DNA from: HK1 sp965202735
GTDB taxonomy: Bacteria > Pseudomonadota > Gammaproteobacteria > HK1
Assembly (NCBI GenBank): GCA_965202735.1
Contig: OZ241844.1
Location: 1 to 64,000 of the forward strand
DNA: 64,000 bases
Reading direction: 5' to 3'
Part shown: in pieces, positions 35,596 through 44,629 of the stretch
How positions within the stretch are numbered: position 1 is the first letter of the stretch
Layout: every line of letters starts with the position of its first letter
Program-made: the position numbers and the translations under genes
Notes under the pieces: generated by a model
Databases searched by the model: none
Told to the model about the DNA's origin: nothing
The model's input: the letters and a program-made list of their open reading frames with translations, nothing else

Positions 35596-35726
35596 CAGGA
35601 CCATTCAAAAGTCGCGGTCATTGGCCGCCCGACCGGAAGATCGCACGGTGACGGGCGGTCTTTCGGCATCGAAGGCCCGGATCGAAGGCCTGATGAACCG
35701 TTCGTCACGACTTCTGGAGAGCCCTG
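35596..35726 (+). repeat. Family C MITE-like element, copy 3
   Basis: The element is 131 bp with the ends CAGGACC..GCCCTG. Flanks ggccgggccg (35586-35595 and 35727-35736) form a perfect 10-bp duplication, though that sequence is itself repetitive. Confidence 0.85.
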
Positions 35727-35814
35727 GGCCGGGCCGGGATTCTCCGGTATCGACGAGCCGGCGCCGTCCGGAGGCTCTTCCGGGGCCGGACCGCCGGACG
35801 CGGCCGCGGGCCGG

Positions 35815-36744
35815 TCAGGGCTCGACGTCGCGCGGCGCGGCCTCGCCGAGCTCGGGGATGGGGCCGTCGTAGTACGGCAGCCGGTCGACGCGCGGCGTCC
35901 ACTCGCCGGAGTCGATCAGGGTCCGGACATGGCCGGCGATCTCCTCCAGGGTCGCGAACCACACCCGCCCCCTGTCGTGCATGTACTCGATGAGGGACTT
36001 GATCGCACGGGCGCGGGCGAGGCGCCCGCTCAGGAACGGATGCCACACCGACACCCACAGCCCGCCGTACTCCCAGGCTGCGTCGAACTCCTCGCGGAAC
36101 ACGGCGTGGGCCTGCGCCGTCGACTTGATCGGCATCGTGGTCAGGAAGTCGCGCGAGAACTGGTAGTGCGGCCAGTCGTCGAGGCCGTAGTGGCTCGGCA
36201 GCTCGACGACCGAGCCGCGTTCGTTCCGGAGCACGTAGGGGATGTCGTCGCCGAACAGGGACGCGTCGTAGGCGAGCCCGTGGTCGACGAGGATGTCGAG
36301 GGTGTCGCGGGAGAACCGGTAGGTCCCCGCCCGGTAGCCCGCCGGCGGCCGGCCGGTGGCCTTCACGATCACGTCCCGGCTTCGCTCGAACCAGTACCGC
36401 TCCTCGCCGGCCGGCATCTCGTTGGCGTGCTCGTGCAGGTAGTGGTGGTGGGCGATCTCGTGACCGCCCTCGAGGATCAGCTCCACCGCCCGGGGGTAGC
36501 GCTCGATGCACCACGCGGGCAGGAAGAAGGTCTGGCGCATGCCGAACTCGCGGTACAGGGCGACGAGCCGCGGCACCGCCACCTCCGGTCCGTAGCGCAG
36601 CGCCGACATCGCCGCCACCCGGGTGTCGGCGGTGGCGTGGTGGGAGAGATGCAGGATGCTGTCCGCATCCATGTCGAAGGTGAAGGCGACCGCGCAGCGG
36701 GCGCCCCCGGGCCAGGGCGGGGGATTGGCGATCATGGTCCGCAC
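35815..36744 (-). CDS. Polysaccharide deacetylase-family (NodB) hydrolase
   Basis: The 309-residue protein has the NodB-type metal site: first Asp pair in AFTFDMDADS, HxxxH in GHEIAHHHYLHEHANEM, RAGTYRFSRDTLDIL and the late VSVWHPFLSG. The branch containing FTFDMDA and GHEI(A/G)HH also includes cyclic-imide hydrolases and HP0310-like peptidoglycan deacetylases. No signal peptide is seen, which favours a cytoplasmic amide or imide hydrolase. The start may be MRTM or the ATG three codons later. Confidence 0.82.
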   Translation of the reverse strand: MRTMIANPPPWPGGARCAVAFTFDMDADSILHLSHHATADTRVAAMSALRYGPEVAVPRLVALYREFGMRQTFFLPAWCIERYPRAVELILEGGHEIAHHHYLHEHANEMPAGEERYWFERSRDVIVKATGRPPAGYRAGTYRFSRDTLDILVDHGLAYDASLFGDDIPYVLRNERGSVVELPSHYGLDDWPHYQFSRDFLTTMPIKSTAQAHAVFREEFDAAWEYGGLWVSVWHPFLSGRLARARAIKSLIEYMHDRGRVWFATLEEIAGHVRTLIDSGEWTPRVDRLPYYDGPIPELGEAAPRDVEP

Positions 36745-36899
36745 GCCCGCGGCGAAGCTTCCCTCGCCCCGGTCCGGCTCACCCCGACATCCTCATGGCC
36801 TGCGCGCCCGGTGCGAAGCTGCTGTCATGGGCCGGCGCCTTCCGATGCCTCCGTCATGGTCCACGCGCCCGGTGCGAAGCCCGCCCCCCGGGGCCGGGC

Positions 36900-37298
36900 T
36901 CATGCCCCGGGGTCTGCGTACGTGATGATGCCGATGACCCCGCCGGTGGGGTCCTGGATGATGGCCATGCGTCCCACCGTGGGAATGTCCATCGGGCCGG
37001 CCAGCACGGCGCCGCCGGCGCCCGCCACCCGCGCGGTGCGCGCATCGACGTCGTCGACGGTCACGTAGGAAGTCCACGCGGTCGGCGCGCTGGACGCCGG
37101 GCCTTCGGACGGCTTCCCCATCAGGCCGGCCACGTGGCTTTCGCCCGCCTTGAACACGGTGTACGGACCCGTTCCGACGTCCATGACCTCGGTGTCCCAT
37201 CCGAGCACGCCGGTGTAGAAGTCGCGCGCCCTGTCGACGTCGTCGGACATCAGGTCGCACCACCCGATGTGGCCGTGGTTCTTCATGCGTTCGTCCAT
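36900..37298 (-). CDS. VOC-family protein (glyoxalase-like)
   Basis: The 132-residue single VOC domain has HIGWCDLMSDDVDRARDFYTG, then DTEVMDVGTGPYTVF and a C-terminal MAIIQDPTGGVIGI. This is the PF18029/PF00903-type fold found in many small VOC proteins that dimerise. The ATG at 37298 follows GGAG by eight bases. No specific substrate is evident. It is preceded on its strand by the family C element (copy 4). Confidence 0.8.
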   Translation of the reverse strand: MDERMKNHGHIGWCDLMSDDVDRARDFYTGVLGWDTEVMDVGTGPYTVFKAGESHVAGLMGKPSEGPASSAPTAWTSYVTVDDVDARTARVAGAGGAVLAGPMDIPTVGRMAIIQDPTGGVIGIITYADPGA

Positions 37299-37390
37299 GG
37301 GTCGTTCTCCGAATGCCGGCTGCCGGCGAAAGTGGGGTCGGGACTCTATCGTGTCCGTGCCTTCGGGGGCTACCCGACTGCCGCACCCGA

Positions 37391-37521
37391 AAGGGCTCTC
37401 CAGAAGTCGTGACGAACGGCTCATCAGGCCCTCGGTCCGGGCCTTCGATGCCGAAAGACTGCCCGTCACCGTGCGATCTTCCGGTTGGGCGGCCAATGAC
37501 CGCGACTTTTGAATGGTCCTG
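37391..37521 (-). repeat. Family C MITE-like element, copy 4
   Basis: The element is 131 bp, inverted relative to copies 1-3. A perfect 10-bp duplication CCGCACCCGA is at 37381-37390 and 37522-37531, strong evidence for recent transposition. Confidence 0.9.
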
Positions 37522-37649
37522 CCGCACCCGACTGCCGCTACGAAGCTTCCCGCCGGCAGCGACCGCGCCGAATGGTCTGTACCATGGTCGTGCCGCCACG
37601 CAGTCGGTGGTGCCGGCAATCCTTCCCGACTACCACGCCGCGGCGGTCG

Positions 37650-38381
37650 ATGGACGCACTCTCGATCACGATCGTCATGCTGACGTTCCTTCTCGCGGGG
37701 GGCGTGAAGGGGGTGGTCGGACTCGGTCTGCCGACGGTCTCGGTCGCCCTGCTGTCGGCCGCGTTCGGAATCGAGGCGGCGCTCCCGCTGCTGGTCATCC
37801 CGTCGTTCGTGACCAACGTCTGGCAGGGCGCGGTGGGCGGGAACGCGATGGCGCTGTGCCGGCGCTTCGGGCCGGCCCTCGCGATCATCCCGGTGGCGAC
37901 GTGGATCGGGTATCGCCACGTCTTCCTGGAGGCCCCGCAGGCGATGGACCGGGCGCTCGGTGCCGCCCTGCTGGTCTATGCGGGGCTCGGGCTCCGGGCG
38001 GTGCGCCTTCCGGTGCCGGCGCGGGCGGAGCCGGTGCTGACGCCGGTCGTCGGCGCCGTCAACGGCCTGATCACCGGCGTGACCGGGACCTTCGTGATCC
38101 CCGTCGTGATGTACCTGGAGGCGCTCGGCCTGGACCGCGACGAGCTGGTGCAGATGATGGGCATCACGTTCGCGGTCTCGACGGCCGCGCTCGCGGGAGT
38201 GCTCCTCCTCCACGATGCCTGGCGGGTCGAAGCGAGCATCGTCTCCGCGGCGGCGGTGGCGCCCGCGATTGCCGGCATGGTCGTCGGCGCCCGGCTCCGC
38301 GCCCTTCTTGCGCCCGCGACGTTCCGCAAGTGGCTGCTGGCGGGGCTCGGCGTCATCGGCCTGAAGCTGCTCGTGACGTGA
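37650..38381 (+). CDS. TauE/SafE (TSUP) family membrane permease
   Basis: The 243-residue inner-membrane protein has about seven hydrophobic segments in two homologous halves. Each half has a TSUP-type motif: GGVKGVVGLGLPTVSVALLS near the N-terminus and VVGAVNGLITGVTGTFVIPV in the middle. The family exports sulfoacetate, sulfite or other small organic anions. A sulfur-related role near a DddP-like gene is tempting but not shown. The ATG at 37650 starts the first hydrophobic stretch. Confidence 0.85.
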   Translation: MDALSITIVMLTFLLAGGVKGVVGLGLPTVSVALLSAAFGIEAALPLLVIPSFVTNVWQGAVGGNAMALCRRFGPALAIIPVATWIGYRHVFLEAPQAMDRALGAALLVYAGLGLRAVRLPVPARAEPVLTPVVGAVNGLITGVTGTFVIPVVMYLEALGLDRDELVQMMGITFAVSTAALAGVLLLHDAWRVEASIVSAAAVAPAIAGMVVGARLRALLAPATFRKWLLAGLGVIGLKLLVT

Positions 38382-38478
38382 TGGGCGGCATGATCGCCGC
38401 GCGTGAGGAGAGCGGGGTGCGAGGGCGCCGGCCCGCTCCTGGTCCGGGGGCGGGCCGGCCCTGCATCGCCCGAGTCCG

Positions 38479-38991
38479 TCAGGCGCCGGGCCCGCGTCGC
38501 GGCCGGTCTCGTCCATTGCGGCGAACGCCCTTCCCTGGGTCCACGCCCTCCTTCAGGCCCAGGTGTTCGATTTCCAGCGCGCCCCAATGCTCCTTCAGGT
38601 ATTCGGCGACGAGGCGCCGATGACAGTGGTGGGGCTGGTCCTCGCTGCAAAGCAGGCAGCCGTTGTTCACGAGCTCCCGCGGCAGGGAGGATTCGATCCG
38701 TCTCGACTCCATCAGGCCGATGAACCTGGTCTCGTACTCGTCCCAGGAGATTCGGCCCTGCCGGTACTCGCTCAGGAGCTCCTTCGTGGGAGCGAGGCTC
38801 TGCACGTGGACGTAGTCCACACCGCAGAGCTCGCGCGCGAACCAGGCGAGGTCCCGCTTCCTGGCGAAGCCGGCAAGCTGCGACCCGGTGTTGAGCCTCA
38901 CGTCCACGATACGCGCGGCGCCCGACTCGCGCAGGAGCTCGAAGAACCGCTGGGCGGACTTCCTGGTGAAGCCCATGGTCGATATCTTCAT
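38479..38991 (-). CDS. DUF488 family protein (downstream copy)
   Basis: The 170-residue protein has the DUF488 hallmarks: MKISTMGFTRKSAQRFFELL, RIVDVRLNTGSQLAGFARK, and the conserved metal/acid region LLCSEDQPHHCHRRLVAEYL. DUF488 proteins are small, often stand next to modification or defence genes, and their biochemical activity is unsettled. The ATG overlaps the preceding DUF488 stop by 4 bp. It differs markedly from its partner, so the two likely do different jobs. Confidence 0.85.
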   Translation of the reverse strand: MKISTMGFTRKSAQRFFELLRESGAARIVDVRLNTGSQLAGFARKRDLAWFARELCGVDYVHVQSLAPTKELLSEYRQGRISWDEYETRFIGLMESRRIESSLPRELVNNGCLLCSEDQPHHCHRRLVAEYLKEHWGALEIEHLGLKEGVDPGKGVRRNGRDRPRRGPGA

Positions 38992-39638
38992 CGCCGATTC
39001 CGCTCCGATGCGTCGGCGGCCGGCTCGATGACATGGCCGACGCGCCTGGCCTGAGCCGCGATTGCCTCCGCGACGAGCTCGCCGCGCGGCCTGTGCCCGT
39101 GAAACAGGTCTGTCTCGTTCTCGAGGTTCAGCTCGGCGAGCAGTCGGGTCATCGCGCTGGCGTGCGGCTCGATCCGTCCGTCGGGCAGGATGTGCGCGAC
39201 CCCGACTCCACGCCGGTCCAGCTCGTGGCCGATGAGAAGCGTGCGATGGCAGTGCAGCGGCTCCCGCTCCGCGCACATCAACGCAACGCGGTACTTCTCC
39301 GCTCCGCGCACGATCCTCCGCAGGCCATCGAGAAAGAGCGGCGTGCGCGCGAGACGGTCGTAGCGCACGCGGCCGTGTTCGTAGCAGGATCGATCGTCGG
39401 ACCGCCCGCCCAGCCTGTCGCCGAGGTACACGTACCTGATGCCGGAAGCCTCGAGCGTCCCGGAGAGCCGCTCGCGATCGAAGTGGGGATTGAAGCGGCT
39501 GTATGGCGCGGAACGCACATCCGCGAGCGCGGTCACGTGGTGGCGGGTCAGGAGTTCGAGAAAGATCTCCCGCGTGTGGCTGGAGTGGCCGACCGTCAGG
39601 ACCGGGCCCGTATTCCCGCCCTGGCCGCTGCCGTCCAT
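38988..39638 (-). CDS. DUF488 family protein (upstream copy)
   Basis: The 216-residue protein has VLTVGHSSHTREIFLELL, ALADVRSAPYSRFNPHFD, and ALMCAEREPLHCHRTLLIGH (the conserved Cys, Glu and HCHR residues). It overlaps both neighbours: one base with the OB-like gene (TGATG at 39638) and four bases with the second DUF488 gene. The stop-start chain strongly implies one transcript and a shared function. Confidence 0.87.
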   Translation of the reverse strand: MDGSGQGGNTGPVLTVGHSSHTREIFLELLTRHHVTALADVRSAPYSRFNPHFDRERLSGTLEASGIRYVYLGDRLGGRSDDRSCYEHGRVRYDRLARTPLFLDGLRRIVRGAEKYRVALMCAEREPLHCHRTLLIGHELDRRGVGVAHILPDGRIEPHASAMTRLLAELNLENETDLFHGHRPRGELVAEAIAAQARRVGHVIEPAADASERNRR

Positions 39639-40327
39639 CAGGTTCGGTCAGGGTCGATGATCGCCGCGATGAGCTTGTGAATGGCGTCCTGGTACGGCTC
39701 CCCGAGACTGACGGTCAGGTGGCACTCCCCGATCCGGTACGTCCCGTCGAGCCTCGCGAGGTATCGCCGCTCGTACATGGGGTCGGTGACCCAGAGCGCG
39801 TAGTCCCGGTCCGCATGGACGAACCGGCCCTGTACCCGTCGCTTGGAGCTTCCGAACGCCTCGCCGGGCGCAAACACTTCGAGTGCGATTTCTTCGACGC
39901 GGATCAACCGCAAGGAGCTGCAGGTCCCGCCTGTCGCCTCGACGGGAATCTTGTCGTTGCTGCCGTGACAGGTGCTGTAGCCGTCTACCCAGAGCGGCTC
40001 GACCGGATCAACCAGAGCGGGGAGATCGAACGGCGAACAGACACCGGCCTTCTCCCAGTAGTATTCCGGATCGAGCAGCCAGTTCTCGGTCTGGCAGCCG
40101 TCAGGCTGTGGTCCCCGCACTGGAATGTCGATGATGTCGAGCACCCGGGGATCGCTGCCATCCTCGTATTGCCGCTCGTACTCCGACACTTCCCGACCTT
40201 CGCGGGCGCTCACGGGTCGAATCCAGCTTCCCGCCCCCCTTCCGGCCGCCCACTCCCGGCCGGCGACGCATCGGCCCATCAGCTTCCGGGAGTTTGCGAG
40301 GCAGACCATCCGCTTGCTTCCAGTCAT
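39638..40327 (-). CDS. Dual-OB-fold-like protein linked to DUF488
   Basis: The 229-residue protein opens MTGSKRMVCLANSRKLMGRC with WIRPVS soon after, then YEDGSDPRVLDIIDIPV, and ends with the beta-rich YRIGECHLTVSLGEPYQD. I recognise the outline of a family annotated as dual-OB-domain proteins near DUF488 genes; its function is unknown. Conserved Cys residues in the first strand suggest a structural or ligand site. As first gene of the operon it could sense or bind nucleic acid (inference). Confidence 0.7.
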   Translation of the reverse strand: MTGSKRMVCLANSRKLMGRCVAGREWAAGRGAGSWIRPVSAREGREVSEYERQYEDGSDPRVLDIIDIPVRGPQPDGCQTENWLLDPEYYWEKAGVCSPFDLPALVDPVEPLWVDGYSTCHGSNDKIPVEATGGTCSSLRLIRVEEIALEVFAPGEAFGSSKRRVQGRFVHADRDYALWVTDPMYERRYLARLDGTYRIGECHLTVSLGEPYQDAIHKLIAAIIDPDRT

Positions 40328-40544
40328 GGACGCCGTCCCCGATCGATGGGCATCCGACGCGCATCCGCTATCAGACGACGCGGAAGGCGCGTGCCCTTCT
40401 CGCGCCGTGGCGGCAATTTAAGAGTATCCGTCACCGGACAGCAAGCCCGGCAGGACCATGATCCCGCTTCGTGCATGTCAGCTCCATGCGGGCATCGCTG
40501 GTGGCGAGCCGCCAACAGCGGCACGTCACAAGTGGCTGGCGCTA

Positions 40545-41696
40545 GTGTGGTGTCCCGCAAATACGAGAAATATAATAATATCGGCCTCATCAGCAACAGG
40601 AGGCCACCGGATGCCACGCGGACGCCCACTTCCCCCTTTGGTGCTCACCGACGAGCAGCACGAACAACTGACCGCTCTGTCCCGGTCCACCTCCATGCCT
40701 TTCGCTCTGGTCCAGCGCGCTCGCATCATTCTGACCTGTGCCAAGGGGCTGACCAATACGGCGGTGGCCGAGCAAGTGAACGTCTCCCTCTCGGCGGTGG
40801 GCAAGTGGCGCCGCCGGTTTCTCGACCGCGGGGTCCAGGGACTGCATGACGAGCTTCGTCCGGGGCGGCCCCGCACCTATGACGATGAAAAGGTCGCCGA
40901 GCTGATCAACCGGGCCTTGCAGGAGAAGCCCGACAACGCCAGCGCCTGGAGCGTGCGCCTGATGGCCCAGGCCGAGGGCGTGTCGAAGAGCACCGTGCAA
41001 CGATGGTTTTCCCTGTTCGGGCTCAAGCCGCATCTGAGCGACACCTTCAAGCTGTCCAGCGACCCGTTCTTCATCGAGAAGGTGCGCGATGTGACCGGCC
41101 TGTATCTCAACCCCCCGGACAACGCGATGGTGCTGTGCGTGGATGAGAAGAGCCAGATCCAGGCCCTCAATCGAACCCAGCCCACCTTGCCGCTGGGGCT
41201 GGGCTATGTCGAGGGCTATACCCATGACTATATCCGTCATGGCACCACGACGCTGTTCGCCGCCCTGGATGTGGCCACTGGCAAGGTGCTCGGGCGATGC
41301 TGCAAGCGACATCGCCATCAGGAGTTTCTGGCCTTCCTGCGGCTCATCGACCGTGAGACGCCGCCCGAGCTCGACATCCATCTGGTTCTGGACAATTATG
41401 CGACCCACAAGCATCCCAAGGTCCGGGCGTGGCTCGCCAAACGCCCGCGCTTCCATCTTCATTTCACACCGACCTCCGCCTCATGGATCAATCAAGTGGA
41501 ACGCTGGTTCGGCCTCATCAGTCAGCGGGCCATCAAGCGGGGCTCGTTTGACAGCGTTGCTCAACTCGTCAGCACGATTGAGCGCTTCATCGCACAGTAC
41601 AATGACGGCGCATCCCCTTTCGTATGGGTTGCAACGGCGGAGTCGGTCTTCGGCAAGCTTGAACGATTATCTTCTCGTATTTGCGGGACATCACAC
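40545..41696 (+). mobile_element. IS630-family insertion sequence, copy 1
   Basis: The 1152-bp element with terminal inverted repeats GTGTGGTGTCCCGCAAATAC (left) and GTGTGATGTCCCGCAAATAC (right, reverse complement), flanked by TA at 40543-40544 and 41697-41698, the IS630/Tc1 target. Same length and apparently identical protein as the inverted copy at 44629-45780. Confidence 0.93.
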
Positions 41697-41699
41697 TAG
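40611..41699 (+). CDS. IS630-family DDE transposase, copy 1
   Basis: The 362-residue protein has an N-terminal HTH (TNTAVAEQVNVSLSAVGKWR), a second HTH-like part (ASAWSVRLMAQAEGVSKSTV), and the DDE domain: D in VLCVDEKSQIQAL, D in LVLDNYATHKHPKVRAWL, and E in SWINQVERWFGLI. The ATG follows AGGAGG. Its stop codon TAG is made of the TA target duplication plus the next host base. Confidence 0.95.
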   Translation: MPRGRPLPPLVLTDEQHEQLTALSRSTSMPFALVQRARIILTCAKGLTNTAVAEQVNVSLSAVGKWRRRFLDRGVQGLHDELRPGRPRTYDDEKVAELINRALQEKPDNASAWSVRLMAQAEGVSKSTVQRWFSLFGLKPHLSDTFKLSSDPFFIEKVRDVTGLYLNPPDNAMVLCVDEKSQIQALNRTQPTLPLGLGYVEGYTHDYIRHGTTTLFAALDVATGKVLGRCCKRHRHQEFLAFLRLIDRETPPELDIHLVLDNYATHKHPKVRAWLAKRPRFHLHFTPTSASWINQVERWFGLISQRAIKRGSFDSVAQLVSTIERFIAQYNDGASPFVWVATAESVFGKLERLSSRICGTSH

Positions 41700-41776
41700 T
41701 GAGGTGGCGAATCCGAAGCCGCGCAGGAATGGCGGGAAGCCCGCCAGATGGCGGGCCGGCGCCGGCACGGCCCCGC

Positions 41777-42799
41777 TCACGCCGTCGCCCGCTCCAGCAC
41801 CGCGTCGAGCCGATCGGCCACGAAGTGGAGGTCCTCCTCGTCCTTGAGTGCGGTGCCGATGGCGCGGCGGAAGGCCAGCGGCCACCGGGTCCCCGACGCC
41901 GCCAGCACCTCCGCCGCCTCCGCCCAGTCGATCGCCTCCGCGACCCCCGGCGGCTTGGCGAGCGCCATGCCGCGCAGCTCGCCGACCGCGGCGACGACGG
42001 CGCGGGCGGTGCGCGCGGCGACATCGGGGGCGCGCAGGCCGATGATCTCGATCTCCTTCTCCGGCTCGGGATAGGCGATCCAGTCGTACACGCAGCGCCG
42101 GCGCAGGGCCTCGTGCAGCTCCCGGGTGCGGTTCGAGGTGAGGACCACCACCGGAGGCTCCCCGGCGCGCAGCGTCCCCGTCTCCGGGATCGAGATCTGG
42201 AAGTTGGACAGGAACTCCAGGAGGAACGCCTCGAACTCGTGGTCCGAGCGGTCGATCTCGTCGATGAGCAGCAGCGTGCGCTCGGGGGACCGCAGCGCGG
42301 CGAGGAGCGGACGCTCGATCAGGAACGACTCGTCGTACAGATCGACGTCGCGCTCGCCGGCGCGGCGCAGCGCGAGCATCTGCGCGGGGTAGTTCCACTC
42401 GTAGAGCGCCGCGGACGAGTCCATGCCCTCGTAGCACTGGAGCCGGATGAGGTCGCGGCCGAGCACCGCGGCGAGGGCCTTGCCCGCCTCGGTCTTGCCC
42501 ACCCCGGGCGCGCCCTCCAGCAGCAGGGGCTTGCCGAGCGAGAGAGCGAGAAACGCCGCCGTGCCGAGGCCCTCGCCGGCGACGTAGGCGGCCCCGCGCA
42601 GCGCGGCGCCGAGGGCCTCGGGAGAGTCGAAACGGCGCGGGGCGCGGCGGGTCACTGCGGCGGAGGGATGCGGCGCCGGCGCGGACCCCCGCGTTTCGGA
42701 GAGGCCGGGCGACGCCTGCTCCGGCGTCTTTCCGGGCTCGGCCGCCGGCGCCGCCCGGGCGGATTTCGCGGGCGGCGTCCACGCGAGCCTGCGCCTCAT
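41777..42799 (-). CDS. MoxR/CoxD-type AAA+ ATPase
   Basis: The 340-residue MoxR-family ATPase has Walker A in GAPGVGKTEAGK (G101, K102, T103), Walker B LLLIDEIDRSD, sensor 1 VVVLTSNRTRELHEAL, and an arginine-finger region in EALRRRCVYDWI. The first 55 residues are a Pro/Ala-rich tail. MoxR proteins act with VWA proteins in cofactor or complex assembly, as CoxD does with CoxE. A CoxE-like VWA gene lies at 55386-56465, separated by an IS630 pair and the prophage. An ATG at 42874 is an alternative start. Confidence 0.88.
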   Translation of the reverse strand: MRRRLAWTPPAKSARAAPAAEPGKTPEQASPGLSETRGSAPAPHPSAAVTRRAPRRFDSPEALGAALRGAAYVAGEGLGTAAFLALSLGKPLLLEGAPGVGKTEAGKALAAVLGRDLIRLQCYEGMDSSAALYEWNYPAQMLALRRAGERDVDLYDESFLIERPLLAALRSPERTLLLIDEIDRSDHEFEAFLLEFLSNFQISIPETGTLRAGEPPVVVLTSNRTRELHEALRRRCVYDWIAYPEPEKEIEIIGLRAPDVAARTARAVVAAVGELRGMALAKPPGVAEAIDWAEAAEVLAASGTRWPLAFRRAIGTALKDEEDLHFVADRLDAVLERATA

Positions 42800-42870
42800 C
42801 GCGCCTCGCTCCGTTCGAATCGGGGCGAAGCGTTGCGCGCCCCCCCTCGCCGGTCCGGTCCGCTTCCCGG

Positions 42871-43032
42871 TCATCGCGCATCCACCCGTACCCACTGCCG
42901 CGGCGCGTGCGGCACGAAGTACTTCCGCCGCCGGATGAGCGGCGGGAGCTCGTCGGCCTCCAGGCGTTCCAGCGGCAGCACGCAGTCGTGCAGCCCGGAG
43001 TCGACGGGGCCGACGGTGTTGAAGAGGCGCAT
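42871..43032 (-). pseudogene. N-terminal fragment of an AAA ATPase, cut at the P-loop
   Basis: The 53 residues read MRLFNTVGPVDSGLHDCVLP, then RRRKYFVPHAPRQ, as in a family of ATP-binding proteins in which HAPRQTGKTT follows. Here the sequence breaks exactly at the P-loop (HAPRQWVRVDAR, stop). The rest of the gene is absent. Its stop overlaps an ATG at 42874 that could start the MoxR gene. Confidence 0.65.
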
Positions 43033-43417
43033 GATTTCGAGTATCGCACGGTGGCGCCGGCTGCGATGGGCCTCGGGACGCCGGCTGGCGGGAATGGCTG
43101 GCCCCACGACAGCGATTCCCGCCAGACGGGAACAGGGCCTGAAATCCCCTCGATTCGACCCCTGAAGGTCGAAATCGCACCACAATTCGACCACGGTACG
43201 GCCTCTCCGGGCGCTGACGGAAATCGCTGGCCCCACGAGCTTCGCCTTGATTGGGGGTTCCCATCTGGTGAAACTCCACCTGCCGTCGTGGTGGGTCGGG
43301 CGTCCGCCGATGTCGAGGGCCGATGTCGAGGAATGCGCCCGCGCCGTCGCGGCCTCGTGGCCCGGCGGCATGACCTCCCATGCTCCGGAGAGTGATCTCT
43401 GCTGGCGGAGACCATAG
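42875..43417. other. Divergent intergenic region with repeat D
   Basis: Apart from the ATPase fragment (42871-43032), the stretch holds a solo D end (43085-43100), D copy 4 (43110-43229) and a 190-bp GC-rich spacer without a gene that I can support, up to the AlbA_2 gene. Confidence 0.6.
43110..43229 (+). repeat. Family D MITE-like element, copy 4
   Basis: The element is 120 bp with ends CAGCGATTCCCGCCAG and CTGACGGAAATCGCTG. A perfect 9-bp duplication GCCCCACGA is at 43101-43109 and 43230-43238. A solo right end of another D (CTGGCGGGAATGGCTG, 43085-43100) abuts the left duplication. Confidence 0.9.
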
Positions 43418-44629
43418 ATGATCGACACCACCCTGGCCGATCGCATCCGGCTCGGCGAGGATTCGACGCTGGAGCTCAAGCGCGTCGAAGTGGCCGGACA
43501 GCGCGTCGGGAGTCCGGACCGGGGTGACTTCGCCGATGAGCTCGCGGCGATGGCGAACGGACGAGGCGGGACCGTGGTCCTCGGGGTGGACGACCGGAAG
43601 GAGGCGCTTGGCATCCCGCTGGACGACCTGGATACCGTGGAGCGCTGGGTCCGGGAAATCTGCAATGACTCGGTGAGGCCGGCCCTCGATGCCGACATAC
43701 GCAAGCTTGCCGTGAAGAATTCCGCTGGCCAGTCGGTTCCCGTCATCCGGATCGACCTCGCGCGCAGCCTGTTCGTGCACAGGAGTCCAGGCGGATATTT
43801 CCGCAGAATCGGCAGCTCGAGGCGTGAGATGGCTCCCGAAGCGCTCGCTCGACTGATGCAGGAGCGCAGCTACAGCCGCCTCATGCGATTCGACGAAACC
43901 ATCGTCCCCGGAACCGCGCCGGCGGACCTGCACTATGCGCTTGCACGAAGGTTTACCTTGTCCGATCCCGCGGAAGATACGTTGCGCAAGCTCCAGATCA
44001 TGGCGACCGACGACGACGGAGCCGAAAGGCTGACGATCGCGGGAGTGCTTCTCTGCACGCCCGAGCCGCAACGATGGCTGGCGCACGCGTACATCCAGGC
44101 GGTCAGCTACGCCGGAGAGCGGACGGACATCGACTATCAGACCGATTCCCGCGATATCCGGGGGCCGCTCGACGAACAGGTGGCCGAAGCCCTGCACTTC
44201 GTGCGACGCAACATGATGGTGCGGGCGACGAAGACGATGGCAAGGTCGGATCGACCCCAGTTCAGCGAACGGGCCGTGTTCGAGGCGCTTGTGAACGCCG
44301 TCGCGCACCGCGACTACTCGATGGCCGGCTCGCGGATACGCCTGCACCTGTTCGGGGACCGGCTCGAGCTCCACGTTCCGGGCGCGCTCGCCAACACCCT
44401 GACCCCGGACAGTCTGCACCTGAGGCAAGCCAGCCGGAACGAGCTCATCGTGTCCCTGCTGGCTCGCTGTTCCGCACCGACCGGTATTGATCGCTCCCGC
44501 CTGATGGATCGCCGCGGCGACGGCGTGCCGATCATCCGCAAGGAATGTGAGCACCTGTCCGGCCGCCTTCCCGAGTACAGCCTGCCTGACGAGAGTGAGC
44601 TGCGTCTCGTGATTTGGGCGGCCGCCTAG
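43418..44629 (+). CDS. AlbA_2/Schlafen-type putative DNA-binding ATPase
   Basis: The 403-residue protein starts with an AlbA_2 (Schlafen core-like) domain: LGEDSTLELKRVEVAGQR, DELAAMANGRGGTVVLGVDD. It is followed by the ATPase/GHKL-like C-terminal module with AVFEALVNAVAHRDYS and RLELHVPGALAN. These proteins are often called transcriptional regulators or defence-associated. The IS630 copy 2 is inserted at its end: the stop TAG is built from the TA target and the first IS base, so a few C-terminal residues may be lost. Confidence 0.85.
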   Translation: MIDTTLADRIRLGEDSTLELKRVEVAGQRVGSPDRGDFADELAAMANGRGGTVVLGVDDRKEALGIPLDDLDTVERWVREICNDSVRPALDADIRKLAVKNSAGQSVPVIRIDLARSLFVHRSPGGYFRRIGSSRREMAPEALARLMQERSYSRLMRFDETIVPGTAPADLHYALARRFTLSDPAEDTLRKLQIMATDDDGAERLTIAGVLLCTPEPQRWLAHAYIQAVSYAGERTDIDYQTDSRDIRGPLDEQVAEALHFVRRNMMVRATKTMARSDRPQFSERAVFEALVNAVAHRDYSMAGSRIRLHLFGDRLELHVPGALANTLTPDSLHLRQASRNELIVSLLARCSAPTGIDRSRLMDRRGDGVPIIRKECEHLSGRLPEYSLPDESELRLVIWAAA

